Part shown: positions 1 to 13,162 of the stretch, piece by piece
Layout: the number at the start of each line of letters is the position of its first letter
How positions within the stretch are numbered: position 1 is the stretch's first letter
From: Macrolepiota albuminosa
Taxonomy: Eukaryota; Basidiomycota; Agaricomycetes; Agaricales; Agaricaceae
Direction: 5' to 3'
DNA: 64,000 nucleotides
Assembly: GCA_027475525.1 (NCBI GenBank)
Contig: JAMWFC010000065.1
Span: 903,349 to 967,348, forward strand
Program-made: the position numbers and the translations under genes
The notes under the pieces: generated by a model
Databases searched by the model: none
What the model was told of the DNA's origin: nothing
The model's input: only the letters and a program-made list of their open reading frames with translations

Positions 1-1348
1 TTGTTTACTGAAAAAGAACATGTAAAATCAGTAACGCAGGCAGGAAAGACAGTATGTAGAATGGTGGTTGCTCACAGTAGATATTCATAGTAGGAATCTC
101 CCCTGAATCCCAGGCGTACTTGTGACGTGAGGAACTGACCACTCTCTGATCTGATGTCGTATATATTAGTGAAAGATACAGAGGGAAATGCTGGATGCGC
201 ACCCCATATATATCGAAGTCAGATCCGTTGTCAGCATCCCCTTTTTAATTATTTTCATGACCTAAAAGGACCTCTGGTCAACAAAGACTCTACAGAGTAT
301 GAGTTTCTCATGCGTACGTTCTCTGCCTTGTCCCAGTATTCATCACTCTTAGTCAATTGGCTGAGATATCTCAGCTCAAGCTGGATGGCGGCAATTTCGG
401 CGGTGGTAACGACGTTATTAGGGTCTTCCACTGGAGTGCGCATCGCGAGGTTAACTTCAGTGGTTGGTAGCCCAAAGGGTGTATTGAAAGCGGGCATGAG
501 CCGATCAGCAATATCTTTGGCGAGTTCGAGGTAGAGGGAATCGCCACCAGAAAGATGATACGCGGAGAGAAGACCACCAAGGATACGACTTGTGACCTGT
601 CGATCATGTTCGTATCCGTATTAGCTTTTCGCCTCAGTGGGGATGAATGCAAACTTGCCTCGAAAGTATTATACTTACCATCGCGGTTAAAAGAGAGGAA
701 GTTGGCGATCCACTTCCTAGCACGGGCGTATTCCGAGTCGAGACCCATGAGCTGGATGGTGTCGAGCGCGTCGATGACAGTATATCCAATTGCACCTGCA
801 TCTGTCAAGTTTGTGCCTTTCTTTGATATTGGGTGGTAGTTATCATCGCCCATGGAATCTCTCTCTGATAAAAACAGTTCATTAGAATCATTTTGCTTCA
901 GTACGGAATCTTGTTGTACCATATGCCGACCATGTATGCTGGAATACGTTAAGGTGAGAAATGCAGGGATACCAAGGGCACATACCTGAAATGCTCTTAC
1001 TATTGCATCTCGCTTTGCTATATCTGCAGACAAGTAGACTTGGTCCTGTCTCTCAGGAGTTATTGTTTGCAGAAGAGCTTCCCTCTACGGTCCATCAATC
1101 AGGTGCTGGAGTGCCATCAAACATAGAAATATACATTATATAGTAGAGCAGCAAGGACTAGAGCAACAATGCCCACGAACAATTTGCCGAATGAACAAGA
1201 AGTCGAATTTTGAGTGCTTGATAATGCGTTCGATTTCTAGGGCTAGGTTCGTATATACCCTTAAGAATAAGATAATACGTACCCTGTTCTCCTTTCTCTC
1301 CACCTCTCTGGATCCACTCTTCCTTTGCCTCAATTCCTTTTCTGACAT
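1..1348 (-). CDS. GH47 class I alpha-1,2-mannosidase, 3' end cut by window edge
   Basis: This enzyme trims alpha-1,2-mannose from N-glycans in the ER or Golgi. I start it at the ATG at 1348; an in-frame ATG at 1420 is possible. A charged N-terminus (MSEKELRQRK) is followed by a single membrane anchor (LFVGIVALVLAALL), giving a type II topology. The GH47 core then reads HTWSAYERDSMGDDNYHPIS, TVIDALDTIQLMGL, ILGGLLSAYHLSGGDS and RLGFRGDSYYEYLLKQ, all family signatures. Introns I can place are 1282-1237, 1134-1085, 985-939, 919-865 and 658-597, with more near 310, 190 and 70. The 658-597 intron has a GC donor (GCAAGT), which alone restores the conserved NTFEVT..LGGLL reading. The catalytic C-terminal half lies beyond position 1. 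The family call is firm; I cannot say whether it is the ER or Golgi type. Confidence 0.93.
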
Positions 1349-3905
1349 AATGTTCTTGCGATCACGGTTGATCAAGGTTTGGACGTGTCTAAACGATTCT
1401 AATTGTGACGTGGGCAACAAAAAACTCGCGCCGGAGGTTAATTAGACTCAAGAGCAAAGATGAAGTTCTTTCGGGAGTAAAAATCGAGCCTTAAAGAAGG
1501 AAAGTACACCAGTCATAATTCGCCACGTATTTTCCGACGATGAACACTTAGTATTGCCGAATGAAGAAGACACCCATGGACACTTGCAGGATCACTCTGA
1601 TCTAATCTGATGATCTTTTGAATGGACGCTCAAGTGATAGCTCACGTGTTTCTCAGATCCTTTCTCTCTGCGACGCAATGGATGATCAATCGGTCAATTC
1701 CTATGCCATCTCTTATAATAGGTCTATCATGTCGACAACTTAAGTTATGATTCTACGCAGTATGGCAACGACGCGTTTCTTATTCCATCGTTGTTAACGC
1801 TCTTACTATGACCGTGGGAAACATCAATGATACGCCTCTGATTGACTATGCCAGGACTTCATTCAAAAGTCACAGCACCCTTGGACACGTCAAGTGGGGG
1901 GCTTCCAATCCCCGAAGTTCAGAGCTGCTTGAACACTATTCTCTCCTGTACCTGTACCGACATATCCCTGCCGTCTCTGTTTTACGCAGCCTTGACTGGC
2001 GTGTACCTTCTGTGCCTCCTTCCCATAAATACCTTCCCGGCAGCTTGCAACATGCCCCGGTCCTTTGCAACGCGCGGGGGGTGCAAACGTCCCTTGATAA
2101 CGTTCTTCCACCCTGCTCAATCCTAAATATCATGCACTTCGTCCTGCTCTGTCATGTCCTGCTTTGAAAGACGCATACGTGCGCGTTCCCCGGTCAAAAG
2201 TTATGAATTAACTTTCTGAAGAGTGCCTTCAACGACACATCATAACCTACTAGTTGCCACCGCCCGTTACGCAAGACAAGGCTCTGGTAACTGCCAGTCT
2301 TTCCCATAGCGGGGAACCGAACCGCCACATATCCCTTTGAATGACTTTTTCTTTTGGTCAAGACATTAAATTTGCCGTAGTTCTCAATACACAGTTGTTC
2401 AAGCCTTGAAGAACTCTGGTTCAGTACTGTACATAAATAAGTGGAGGCCTCTGCCAGCCTCAAGAATTCCTAGGTCTCTATCACCAAATTACGGTTTCTT
2501 CTATTTTCGAATTTCCCTGGTCATGATGATATGGTGGAAATGCAACCAGCGTGTGGTAACTCGATGTTGGAACCTACGGAATGTTTACCGGCTGCCAACG
2601 GTCAATGGCACCCATTTCAACTCCTAAGGTGACAACTGCGGCTATGCCGCTCGAAGCACCGGTCCTGCGGTCACTGTGGCCGCTTCGTGTCATGGTGACT
2701 AACACCCGTCAGGGCCATCCTTTACAGTCCCATGACCGAACCAATTCTCTAGACAATGGTACCCGCCTACAAGGTGAGGGTATGTAGGAACCTCATACCA
2801 ACGTCATCATCAAAACCCACACTATCTTATCAGATCTCGTTTGCATGGAATCCCACAGTATCAAAGATATCAGCGCTACATGATTGGCCTTCTACTCCAC
2901 TGCTGACTGTACAACTGAACTACTTTGTTTCTAGACACGCATCTTTTAATCCTTTAGTATCATTTCACCCTCCGTCTTTACCTGCTGCGATGAGCGATAC
3001 AGTTCTGAATGGTTTGAGTCCCCTTCATGGAATGACCATACCTTAATAGGGTCACTTTTAAGGAGAGTGCGGAGCTTCCGGGCTTTGTATTTGTCATTAG
3101 CGGACGGTACACCTCGTGAATGTTTCTCTGCAGTTTCGCGAGTTCAAAACCTCATCTCTTGGAGGTCAGTCTTCGATCAGAAGGAGATGTACGGGATATG
3201 CGCTCGTAGGCATAACTGCAATCAATATTTCACCGTCAATGGCTCTTGTCTGAGTTTAGCAACTTCAGATTGAAGATAAGAGTAATCGGTGGCTTGGAAA
3301 GCAAACTCGTGCTCTTGACAGCCTTTCCTGTGGAATAGGTGAGCAAAATAAAATGTGGGTTTAACCAACACATCCGTCTAATCTTTGGGCTCAAACTTGT
3401 GATTGCTTAGAGATAACACCTGTAGATACGCTAGTCGTCTGTAGAACTGCAACACTTACACAGCAATAGCAACCTTTTTTCTGCTATGTGCGAATCAATA
3501 ATAAACATGTTTATTGGAGGAAGTGAAGATGAAATTTTATAGTGATGGTCGAGCCTACTTTGTTGAAATTTAACTCGAGCTAAGATTGGTACTCATACAT
3601 AGTTAGTTCCATCTCGCCTTAGCAGCGGATCACCTCTGGTTTGTTTGTATTCTGAGTGGCATTTTTTGGTGTATCACCGTGGACATACTAACCTTTAAAT
3701 TGGTAGCTGTCAGGATGAACGTGCTCTTAGGATCAAACGCTAATTTCTGATAATTTCGTTCGAGACAGCGTACAACATATTTATAATGAGCCTAACTAAG
3801 TCCACAGACTCAGACAACTGATTTAGTTCGGCCTACAAGTATAGAGAAAAACCTAGCACACGCGTAAATTTTATCAACGAATCTATCCCCAAAATATGAG
3901 GCGAC
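1349..3905. other. Gene-less stretch, nothing recognised
   Basis: About 2.5 kb of mixed-composition DNA. Open frames up to about 119 codons occur on both strands (1808-2167 plus, 2194-2463 minus), but none resembles a known family and none extends across plausible introns. I see no repeat or RNA gene. The left part should contain the promoter of the GH47 gene. Confidence 0.5.
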
Positions 3906-5438
3906 TTACAAGCTAGCAGTCAGTGACAGAACTTCGCAGAACAGCCCTTCAGAAAGGGAGGAAATTTCAACAACCCATCTAAAGGCTTTTCCATGAACAT
4001 AAAAAATGCCTTGGATGAGAGAACTCGCGAGGACATTCGCAACGTCAGTGTCCTGGGTGGCATTGATCGCAATCTTCTGGTCCTGTTCATCGACACCGAT
4101 GACAAAGAGAGCGTCCTCAGGCTGACTGAAGATTGTATCAGAGACACTGGACGTGATGCGCAAAGGTGTCTCCGAGCCAACCTGGTAAAGGACCGACACG
4201 TAATCGGGACGCTGTATGATACCCCACCAGGTGGTCTCGACGAGCAAACGACCGCTGCGGGTAGGCTGGTCGGCTACAAAAGCTCCAACTCTTGAGTCGA
4301 TGGTGAGCGTCACAGGCTTGGTAGGCCAGCTCGCGAGGTCATTTGGATCGACAGTTGGAGCCGGCTCCGTGTGCTTATCTAGCTTAAGAGGATGCGAATG
4401 ATCGAATGTACTGTCAACTTTGGAGGTGCCGAGATTATATGGATTAGTCGCGTTGTTCGTGAGTTCCCATAAGATTTCGAGGCGCGTCCCATCGCTATTG
4501 CTAAAGGTCGTGGTCAGGTGAGAAAGTTGTGAGGATAACAGTGATACATACATTGGGAAAGGGTGACTACCGTACATCCTTGACAAGGCCCAAGAAGCCG
4601 TTCTCCACATTTGGATCGACGTAGAAGGGCGCAACCTTGTGAACGAATTAATGGGAAGGGCAGTAGATGAGTGGGTAGAATGGGTACTCTTTCCCACTCA
4701 GCGTAATCGTACAACGTTGCTTGCCACCCTTCTGCAGGTTGAGGCTGGAGCATGTTGAGAGCAGTCACACGAAATTCTATGCCAGGGGGAAGACTCCGGC
4801 TTATATAGCTTCTGCTTGATAGTGTCGACCATGTTGAGAGCGCTACAGTGGAGGAAGTGATCAAGGTGGTGAGGTATCCTACGTTTTCGTTAGCTTTTAT
4901 AGAGAAATGGTCTGGTGCAATATAGGATATACCGTAGCTGACCATCCCGTACGTACGACTGCATCCTTGTCACGTACAATGCAAGAGTAGTATATCTTGA
5001 TAATCTGAAGGCGAAAAATATGTTGCAATATTCTTGACAACTTACCTTTGTTACGAGATGCCCACAAAGAGAAGTCGAGGACGTACATCACCTCACCCTC
5101 ACGTCGAGAAAAGTTCTCGCATCCTGGCATTGCAGGTGTTTGTCCAAACGCTAACGGATTGTTCATACAATCGGATATTCAATTTGTGAACGCTTTGAAG
5201 CAATTCAAGGTCTCAGAAACAATTGGTAGAACTCCACTGTCATAGGAAAATAACATGTCGGAATGACGTTCACCGAAGCGAAGATGTATTTCAACCAAGC
5301 TTCACCTCCGTTACGGAGAACAAACGCGCTTAGATATGCGAGAACCTCGGAGCGACCGTCGGTTACGGAGACCCTATAATTTCGTCCAGTATGCACGCAA
5401 AGACATTTGTAAATTGCGCCATAATATACCTGTTGCAC
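3906..5438 (-). CDS. Unrecognised multi-exon gene (hypothetical)
   Basis: I do not recognise this protein. Coding character is suggested by reading frames that join through good introns. An exon containing LNMLQPQPAEGWQATLYDYA (around 4760-4700) continues as EWER, then through a GTACCC..CAAG intron into VAPFYVDPNVENGFLGLVKD (4640-4575). After a second intron it enters a long exon, about 4500-3906, that includes DGTRLEILWELTNNATNPYN, FVADQPTRSGRLLVETTWWG and EDALFVIGVDEQDQKIAINA. Upstream pieces at 5166-5050 (EGEVMYVLDFSLWASRNK) and 5438-5250 may be earlier exons. No signal peptide, membrane segment or catalytic motif was identified. Both ends are uncertain, and the 5' end may lie as far up as about 5560. 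Confidence 0.4.
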
Positions 5439-5834
5439 AAAGTTAAACTATAAGTTGAATGGTTTAATGATTGAGAGTAAGGCATAGTAAGGTTCCAAGG
5501 GTGTCGTGCACGTGGTTGATCATAGAGATACCAAAGGTCACAATGGCACTGCCAGGCATACTTATAGATGATATTGACTTCAAAGATAGTGTTGCCGGCC
5601 TTCAGCTAAGTAAGTAACCATTGCAATGGCTCGATGCGTGGAAAAAGACGTACCGTGTGAAAATGTGAAGATACTGATTACATAATGTTCACCTTGTCTG
5701 TCGTCGACGTGCTGATCGCTGGCAACATCCTTCTCTCCCTCATTTGTCGTCGTCGGGCCTCACTACGGGCTCAGGCCCACATAGCTTGTCAAAAAACTCT
5801 CTAAAAATACTCCCTAATATAACGATACTGAAGT

Positions 5835-7150
5835 ATGGGAATTGAATTTGGGTCCTTCAACGCCATCTGTGAGACCGCCGCGCTGGTGATTTGTCCCCTA
5901 GTAGGAACAGATCAGGGTATCGAACCGACATGCTATAGTAGAAATGTGGATGTAGGAGGGACGTTGATATTCCAACCTTGTACGTTTCTCCACCCGAGTG
6001 AACAAAAACGTCTTTTGATAATAATCCCTTTCTAGCAACATGTTTCGTACACATTGTCGCTATTATAATGACGGCTATCATGATATATCACATACGCTGC
6101 AAGTATACTGCAGTTGGTAAGCCCGACAACCCTTACTCAAATTTTAAAATGCAGCTGAACTGAATATCCGTAGGTCGGAAGGAAATTGTCATGTTTTTCT
6201 GGCTATACGCAGTGATAGAATTGCTGGCGATGTTCCTTGATTCAGGAATCATACCCACCGCCAATGTCACATATCCAGTAAGAGCCCATCATTTTATCTA
6301 CCTATGGCTCTGAACTGCTCTCTCAATCTTATAGTGGTTCGCTGCGGTATACGCTGGTCTCGTTGCGGCAGCGTACACATGCCTTCTTATCAATGGTTTC
6401 GTTGGCTTCCAGTTCGCAGAAGACGGAACTCCGCTCTCTCTCTGGGTTCGTACACGTTCGGCATTTGTCCAATGACTTTGTAATTGAACTCTTACCAGTT
6501 CCTACGCATCTCGTGTCTAGTCATTTTCTGCCTCCAATTTTTCCTCGCTATCGGAACCTTCAAACAAATTGCTGGACTCAGCTATACCAAACCCATCCCG
6601 CTCTGGATCATGTACATACTCTGGCCGCTCGTCTGCACAGTCATCTACATCATCTCGCAACTTGTCCTCGTTTTCCGTACTCTTGAAGATCGCTGGCCCA
6701 TTGGTGACATCATCTTCGGTACGGCCTTCTTCGCTATCGCACAGGTCCTGCTTGTGGCTTTCAGTGTGACAATCTGCGACGCCATCAAGCACTACATTGA
6801 TGGCCTGTTTTTCTTCACATTGTGTATGCTGCTCAGTGTAATGATGGTGTACAAGTATTGGGACAGTATCACCGTGCGCTGTTTCTTGTCTTATATTTTC
6901 AAAACTTGATTGACATATCAAACAGAAAGAAGACCTCGAGTTCTCTGTCGGCTCCAAGGCGGCTGTATGGGAAGTCAAAGACCCCCTTCTTGCAGCCAAC
7001 CCATCCGATTATCCTGAAGAAGACGCAAGCAACTACCACGGTGGTGGGCCTGCGTCGCTCGTCGGCGGTGTCAGTGGTCAGCAGTTTTATGGTGCGCATG
7101 GGCAGAAAGGAGGTTATAGGGGTTATCCGCCGACCGACAACAGGTATTGA
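5835..7150 (+). CDS. CHS7: Chitin synthase export chaperone (Chs7 family)
   Basis: Chs7 is an ER multipass membrane protein needed for folding and ER exit of class IV chitin synthase (Chs3). The ATG at 5835 opens [20 protein letters not shown], followed by the family signatures [14 protein letters not shown] and GGTLIFQP. Later exons give [75 protein letters not shown] and [12 protein letters not shown], ending in the soluble tail [19 protein letters not shown] with a stop at 7148-7150. Six or seven hydrophobic segments match the family. The first two introns are 5980-6035 and 6117-6173; at least three more follow (near 6280-6335, 6450-6500 and 6872-6926). It converges on PSD1 across 439 bp with no gene. 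Confidence 0.96.
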
Positions 7151-7589
7151 GGTACGGCATCGTATATCAGACATACACACATACATCCAGCATACATCCA
7201 GCATACATACGTTACATTCGGGGACTTTCATGGACCTTTACTTTGCTTTTCAACTTGGCGACACCGATGTGTATGCTTTTTGTATATTTCTAAAAATAGT
7301 TAATTGCACCCTTTTCGATCTTGGACAATTTTGAACATCAATTGGTATTGGTACAGTGCATGAAGATGGATGAACATCGATTAGAGTTGGGCAACAACAG
7401 TACTCGTCTGACCCATCTGATAGATAATTAATGGACGAAGTCCGCTGACCATAGTGTTTCGCGCTCGTCCATGTTGAAGATCGAGTCGCTACGGTCTGGC
7501 AAGCGACGTGGGAGTTGGTCCAACAGCCCTTGGTACGGCAGGTAGACAGATAGCTAAATCGACGATGGCCACACAAACCCACAGCCTAT

Positions 7590-9471
7590 TCAATCGGTCT
7601 TGAGTTTCTGCGGCACATCCCCTAGCCTCTGTCCAACCTTGACCTTCTGCCCCGCCTGCACCGCAAACTCAAAGTCCGCCGGCGCCTCAAAGACAAGGAC
7701 AATCGTGCTGCCGAGGCAGAACCCACCCATCTCCTGTGCTGCGATGAGGGGCTGTCCGTTCAAGATTGGGGAGGCCGCGGAGTAGACGGCTTCAGAGTAG
7801 GTGCCCGGTGGCGGAGGGCGCCCGCGGACGTTCGTGCGGAGGGCCTGGCACGAAGGTTTTAGTATCAGGGGAGGGGAGGGGTAGGAGATGAGACTTGGAC
7901 TTACTTGGTCGAAGTTGAGGATAATACTGCCAACGTTGGTAGCGCCGACCGGGACCATGCTGAAGAAGCCATGCTTCCATCGTCCGAGGAGTGCCACACG
8001 CTCGTTAAGGACAAAGAGATTCTCGAGGCGCTTAGCCATGTAGGGTGAGACCGAGTACAATTCGCCTAGAGCAAGAAGATAAATTGAGAAAACAGGGTCT
8101 ACTGAAGAGTGCAATGTACAGCTGAGGGAAAGGGGCCTTACCAACAAAGTGCCGCCGCTTCTCGACAACCCACGCAGTCGGACTGTGGAAGCGGTGGTAA
8201 TCTCCCGGTGCGAGGTATATCACGGAAAAAAAAAGTGCATTGCCAGGTTTGCAGGTTTTTCCTGAAGCGCTCCTACGCTTGTTCTCTGCGGAGGCTTTGA
8301 CACCCATTTCACGTGCAACAGATGCATCGTGTACCAATGTTTCCTGAATACTCTGCTCCGGCTCTACTGACGCGTCCACCTGGGCACCGAACTTCTTTGG
8401 TGGCGCACCCGGTTCGAGCGGGTTCTCCGAATCAGTCGTTGGGGTAGTCGTCCCGCTGCTAGAACTTGCGTTCCCAATAAGCTGGTCCAGGCTGTATTCA
8501 ATTCCGTTGACGTTGGCAAATTCGCGGTCGTCGACGATACTCATGTCGCGATTATGGTATTCCGGCGGGGTAGATATGACAGAAACGGGAGAACCAGGAC
8601 GTTCAACGCCAAGAAGCGCGTCGAGTGAGTAGGTAATACCCTTAACCTGTTCTACGCGAAGGTCCTTGATCGTACCGAAGTGGAGCATGGTACCGTCTGC
8701 GGGACTGACGAGGACAGCGGAATCAACGGGTCGTACACCTGGCTTTAGTTTACGATAAAAGAAAGCTCCAAGAGAGGGGTATGTAGTGAGGTCTTCATGC
8801 TCGATTTCATTGAGATTGCAACCAAATGCAAATGCATAGAGACGGAATCCCCAAGGGCGGAACCAGACAGGAAGTTCGAGTGAATTAATGTAGCCCCAGA
8901 GTCGAGACATATTGCGCAGAGGGAGTGCCCCAATTACATGTACCTGCAGCGGGGTCATCTCATTGTACTGATTAACAAACATGTATCCTTACATGCCATG
9001 GACCTTTCAGCTTAATAATCTCCATTCCATCTTCATCCAAATCAACCTCTTTCCTCGCCCTTTTGGCCTTTTTCCGGTATTGAATAGCGACCAAAAGCAG
9101 TGCGCCAACCGCTAGCGGCAGCGGGTACCACTTCGTGGGCGTTTCCGTCCAGGCATTGATTATTTTCCCTGGAAAGAGGCGAATGAGGTGGCATCTCGCA
9201 TACAGGGGGTAGATCACGCACGGTAAAAGGGTATGGATGCCGCAGACTTTGTGTTCAGGCCATTCGTACTTGAACCCTCACCATTCGCACGTGTCGAATA
9301 GTACGCACGACTGCGTACCGTTCTTATCAATGCAGAAGTTTTATTGGTGCTGTGTACCCAGCACTTTGCAAATACCGACGAAGCCGACGCCGACGAGACA
9401 TTAAGGACTCTGGAAGCGGCGTAGAGCGGCTTGCGCCCTTGAGAAAGAATCGTCTTTCTGGAAAAGTGCAT
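7590..9471 (-). CDS. PSD1: Phosphatidylserine decarboxylase, mitochondrial (type I)
   Basis: PSD1 converts phosphatidylserine to phosphatidylethanolamine at the mitochondrial inner membrane. The N-terminus from the ATG at 9471 is basic and rich in S/A/R, as in a matrix-targeting signal. A membrane helix follows (WYPLPLAVGALLLVAIQY), then the decarboxylase domain: RNMSRLWGYINSLELPVW, YPSLGAFFYRKLKPGVRPVD, LVSPADGTMLHFG, SVIYLAPGDYHRFHSP and ELYSVSPYMAK. GFCLGST near the C-terminus holds the LGST self-cleavage site that makes the pyruvoyl cofactor. The last residues are KLKTD, with the stop at 7590-7592. A low-complexity loop rich in S/T/P and acidic residues (about 8300-8530) interrupts the domain, as in other fungal Psd1. 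The intron between PFT and GKIINAW (GTGCGTG..CAG) and the one ending CTGCAG just before VHVIG are clear. Confidence 0.95.
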
Positions 9472-12400
9472 GAGCCTCTATACCTGGGGCATGGAACAAG
9501 GAATGGAGCGAAGGTCGTGTGCGAATGGTGGCCTCGGCTACGGGGATACGTACGAATTCGGGTCCCGCACGGCCTCGTGCGACCACAGGGGCATCACGCG
9601 CGACATCCGTCGCATTGTCAAAGATTTATTCAGCATTGACAATACAAATGCCTGCTTCATTCACGATAGCAAGGAATAGAAGGAAGAAAAACAAGACACG
9701 GAACGACAATCTGCCGTCCGATGTGGAATTACTATAAAAGTATTGCCCTTCCGATCTCGGCACTGTAGTAAGTACGAGGAATGCATTGGAAAGATAGTGA
9801 CAAGTAGTATTACTAGTAGACGTAGGTATGAAGAACAATACTAGTATAAAGCGAATGAAAGATATGAATGAAGACGACAGTGGCCGAAGCATTTGTAAAC
9901 TTGGCATATGATTATTGCGCGTTGTGCCGGCACCAAGCTTCTGATTGGTTCTGGGCGAGGCAGCTCAAAGATTTCAAATACGCCGCAAGGGCAGCGGAGG
10001 AAAGTCTACAGGAAAATAATCACAATAATAGGCGTACATTAACCAGATTAAAAAAGCAAATCGGGTCCCTCGGTGCTGCAGTGTCCTATGTATTACAGTA
10101 CCTTCTTATCCACCGGCTGGATCTCAACTGTTTACTCGAAACATCCTTCCTATCCTTGCTTAGTATTGAGATAGGTTAGTAATACCTTTTTAAGCACGAG
10201 CCGGTCCGATCTGAACAGACAGGCGACTGGCATGGTTGAATTTAGCACCCACATCAATCCCGTTACATCAATAAGACCAACTAACTAGTGACAAGACCTT
10301 GGTTGGACACTGGGTGGCACCCGCTCTCCTGTTTTCTCCCGCTATGAATTTCAGGGAGAGTCAAAATGACGAGATATTCATACTTCCGTTCAGAGTCTGA
10401 TCTTGGCCCGAATTACGTCTCTTGAATAAAGAATCAAGAATCACCTTCTTGAATCCAAATAAATGTTCCTGTCTCATTGGGAAACTTGGGGTTGAAGTCG
10501 ATTGAAGTCTGCCCAACGACCCTGGCCTTGTCTAGCCGAGTACTTTGCACTTTGAACTGAGAATCAAATTCTCCGATGCGACACCGGAGACTCGGGATGG
10601 AGATGCTTGTAACGGGCTTCCAGGAAACTGCCTTCCTTTCCAACGTCCAACGTTCAGAATAACTTCCCGCTACATGATATGGATGGTATTGCCTGGGTTC
10701 ACCTAATCACAGTGTACGTGGCCGGCGGCGGGATGGCTATCCCTCGATTCGGACTCCCTTTACTCCTGGCGGCGGAGAAGGCAACTCTACTTTGTTTGGT
10801 ATTTGCATCTCCTAGGAAGATACATCTTCATTCACTTACCTACGAGTGCTGGGCTGTATACACTCACTCTTTAATCGTACATTAGAACGTCGTGTTACAG
10901 CAAAGATGCACACCACGTTGCGCTGCCAAACTGGCGATCTTGAACCGCACTGGATTGGGTGTACGCGATTCAATCGCAATGGCATTATGGCCATTGTTCT
11001 GCCGATCATCTAGGACTTGACTGGGGCTACGCCGAGTGAGGTAAGCCTTTTGGCACATTACGCCGCTTCTCTTAGCGACAACTTGAAAGGAGTATTGCTC
11101 TGCACGTTCACAACACGTCAGTTCCTCAGACTGAATTGCTGCGCTCTAAACGTAGCTCCAACCCACTTCCCAAAATTACTGGATCATGTCTGTCGATTCT
11201 AAAAGCTTTCCGCGTACGTACGGATGGCGTCGAGCTTTCCCGAATGCATGCTCTACGTTTACCATACTGTCTTTAGTCCTGCCTTCAGGTCCCAAGACTC
11301 CTATTTTCTAGAAACTCAAACGACATCTACACAACTTCCTGAGCCAGTACGTGATGTCCATGCAGCACTCTTCATCGCATCCCGAATGACCTACATGACC
11401 TGTCGACGTAGCCGGCGGCAGGGTACCAGTGACCAAACTCCATCCGTAAGAAGACCCCTTACTGGTGGCGAGTTTGGGGCGCTCTAGGTGTTCGTGTTCG
11501 ATATGCCAAGGAAAGTTGCGCCGAGTATACAATGGTAAGAATTGACTTTGGTACTTAAGTAAGCTCTTTCACGACTCCGGATTGGACCGGCAAAGAGTTA
11601 ATCTCTAGAGCTCTCCGATCGGGTACTCATTAATCATTGGTTAATCACTATTCTTCAGACTGAACACGCTGTGCTGTAGATAGACACCCGCTCAGTGCGA
11701 CAGTCAGTTAAACACTCAACTCGCCGCACGTAGTCATCAATGCTACTCAAGGGATTAAGATATCGATTTGTAGGCATGTGTATTAATCGTGGTTACGGAT
11801 TGAACCCTCAGATGCTGGTGCTTAAGGTTCCTGTACACGTACCAAAGGTACTTCTATATCTTTTATGTTTGCTGTCATTGCTGATGACAGATCCTATCTT
11901 ATCTTGAAAGAACCTAGTCTTCTCAAGATTATTTCAACGGAAGCACCCTTGCAATTGTCATTATCTTGTTCCAGACCATCTATAGATGTGTGGTCGGCGA
12001 CAGTAGCGCCACTCTTTGTAAGTAACGAGTTTTTTTCTCCTTCTAGCCCACACGAGACCTTTAGGTGAAGAGAATGCCCATGATCTCAGTGTACCTAACC
12101 AGAGTGGAAGAGGACTAGAGCCTAATTGAAAGTTTTCGACATGCTTAGGTCAAGTCAATGCAGTAGGTCATGTGTAGATTTCTAGCTCTGGTTAGCTTAC
12201 TTGTCAACTTTCCCATAAGATTTAAATTGGCACGATATGGCTACAGCTCCAGTGTGCCGTCAATTCAATGCTGTACAATGGCGGGAAGTTGGAGAATTCA
12301 ATGATCATCAGCGATAAGCTATAGTAAACTCGGGATGTTCCCATGTGGTCACTGGGGATAATAATTCTAATACATGTTGTAATTTTCATCTATTATCATT

Positions 12401-13008
12401 GCCACATCTAATGTATCATTGTAGGCGCTATATACGCCTTTTCGACGCACAAACTTTTCCGCAAATACATGTATAAGTACGTACACATGCATCCTCCATC
12501 TTGATGCTGATTATTCGCTTTGCCATGCTCCGAATGCCATCAACTCGACTGCTGGCATGTCGTAAAGTTATTTGAATGGTTTCTGGTTCCACGTGATGGT
12601 TCTATCTTTCCGCCACGGCTCTGTTTGTTACTTGTTACTTGATTGATATCTACCTCCGCTAAATACATAGCTAAGGACAATACCTGTAAGGGTACGCCTC
12701 GGTAGACCTAGTAGATATTTTTGTTTTTATGTCCATACTAGTGCTTATCCTTATCCCCTCCCTGCATCACAATTTCCTTTTTTATCCGTCTTATCCCAGC
12801 ATCTGGCGTTCTTCATGCACGATGCGAAAGTGCGCGTGTCCTCTCACACGATGTGGTCTCACGTCGATTGCGCCAGTGGATAGCTAATGAATGGTGTCGG
12901 TGGCATACTGGATGCTAGGTAGTGCGCTGGATGGATGGTTGGCAGTTTCTGGTGGTCATTTTCTCGGAAGGTGTGGATAGTGTGAGGGCGGTGGTTATGA
13001 TGAAGGGA
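9472..13008. other. Gene-sparse stretch, no gene recognised
   Basis: About 3.5 kb upstream of PSD1. The right-most coding-like signal is the PSD1 5' region up to about 9620. Open frames of 60-103 codons (for example 9868-10179 plus) have no recognisable family and do not chain through introns. Long runs around 10,200-12,900 are rich in stops in all frames. I see no tRNA, rRNA or transposon signature. Confidence 0.45.
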
Positions 13009-13162
13009 TCCGAGACCTCGCACGCAAGGTGCGGTAAAAAGGAATTGTGCCTAACGACGGCAATGGGCAGTCCAGTCCCCCAAAGTCCGAGACCTCGCAC
13101 GCAAGGTGCGGTAAAAAGGAATTGTGCCTAACGACGGCAATGGGCAGTCCAGTCCCCCAAAG
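13009..13162. repeat. Perfect 77-bp tandem duplication
   Basis: Two directly adjacent, identical 77-bp copies, 13009-13085 and 13086-13162, each beginning TCCGAGACCTCGCACGCAAG and ending CCAGTCCCCCAAAG. Each copy holds a small inverted repeat, CGCAC-GCAAG-GTGCG. Identity over the whole unit implies a recent duplication, or an assembly artefact. No gene is seen around it. Confidence 0.97.

Noticed and set aside
6517..6999. 160-codon acidic minus-strand frame
   Set aside because: Exactly antisense to the conserved CHS7 membrane exons.
9626..9907. 93-codon minus-strand hydrophobic frame upstream of PSD1
   Set aside because: It overlaps the PSD1 5' region, is phenylalanine/serine-rich from T-rich DNA, and has no conserved motif.
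13009..13162. CRISPR-like or satellite array
   Set aside because: Only two directly adjacent copies without spacers, in a eukaryotic genome.
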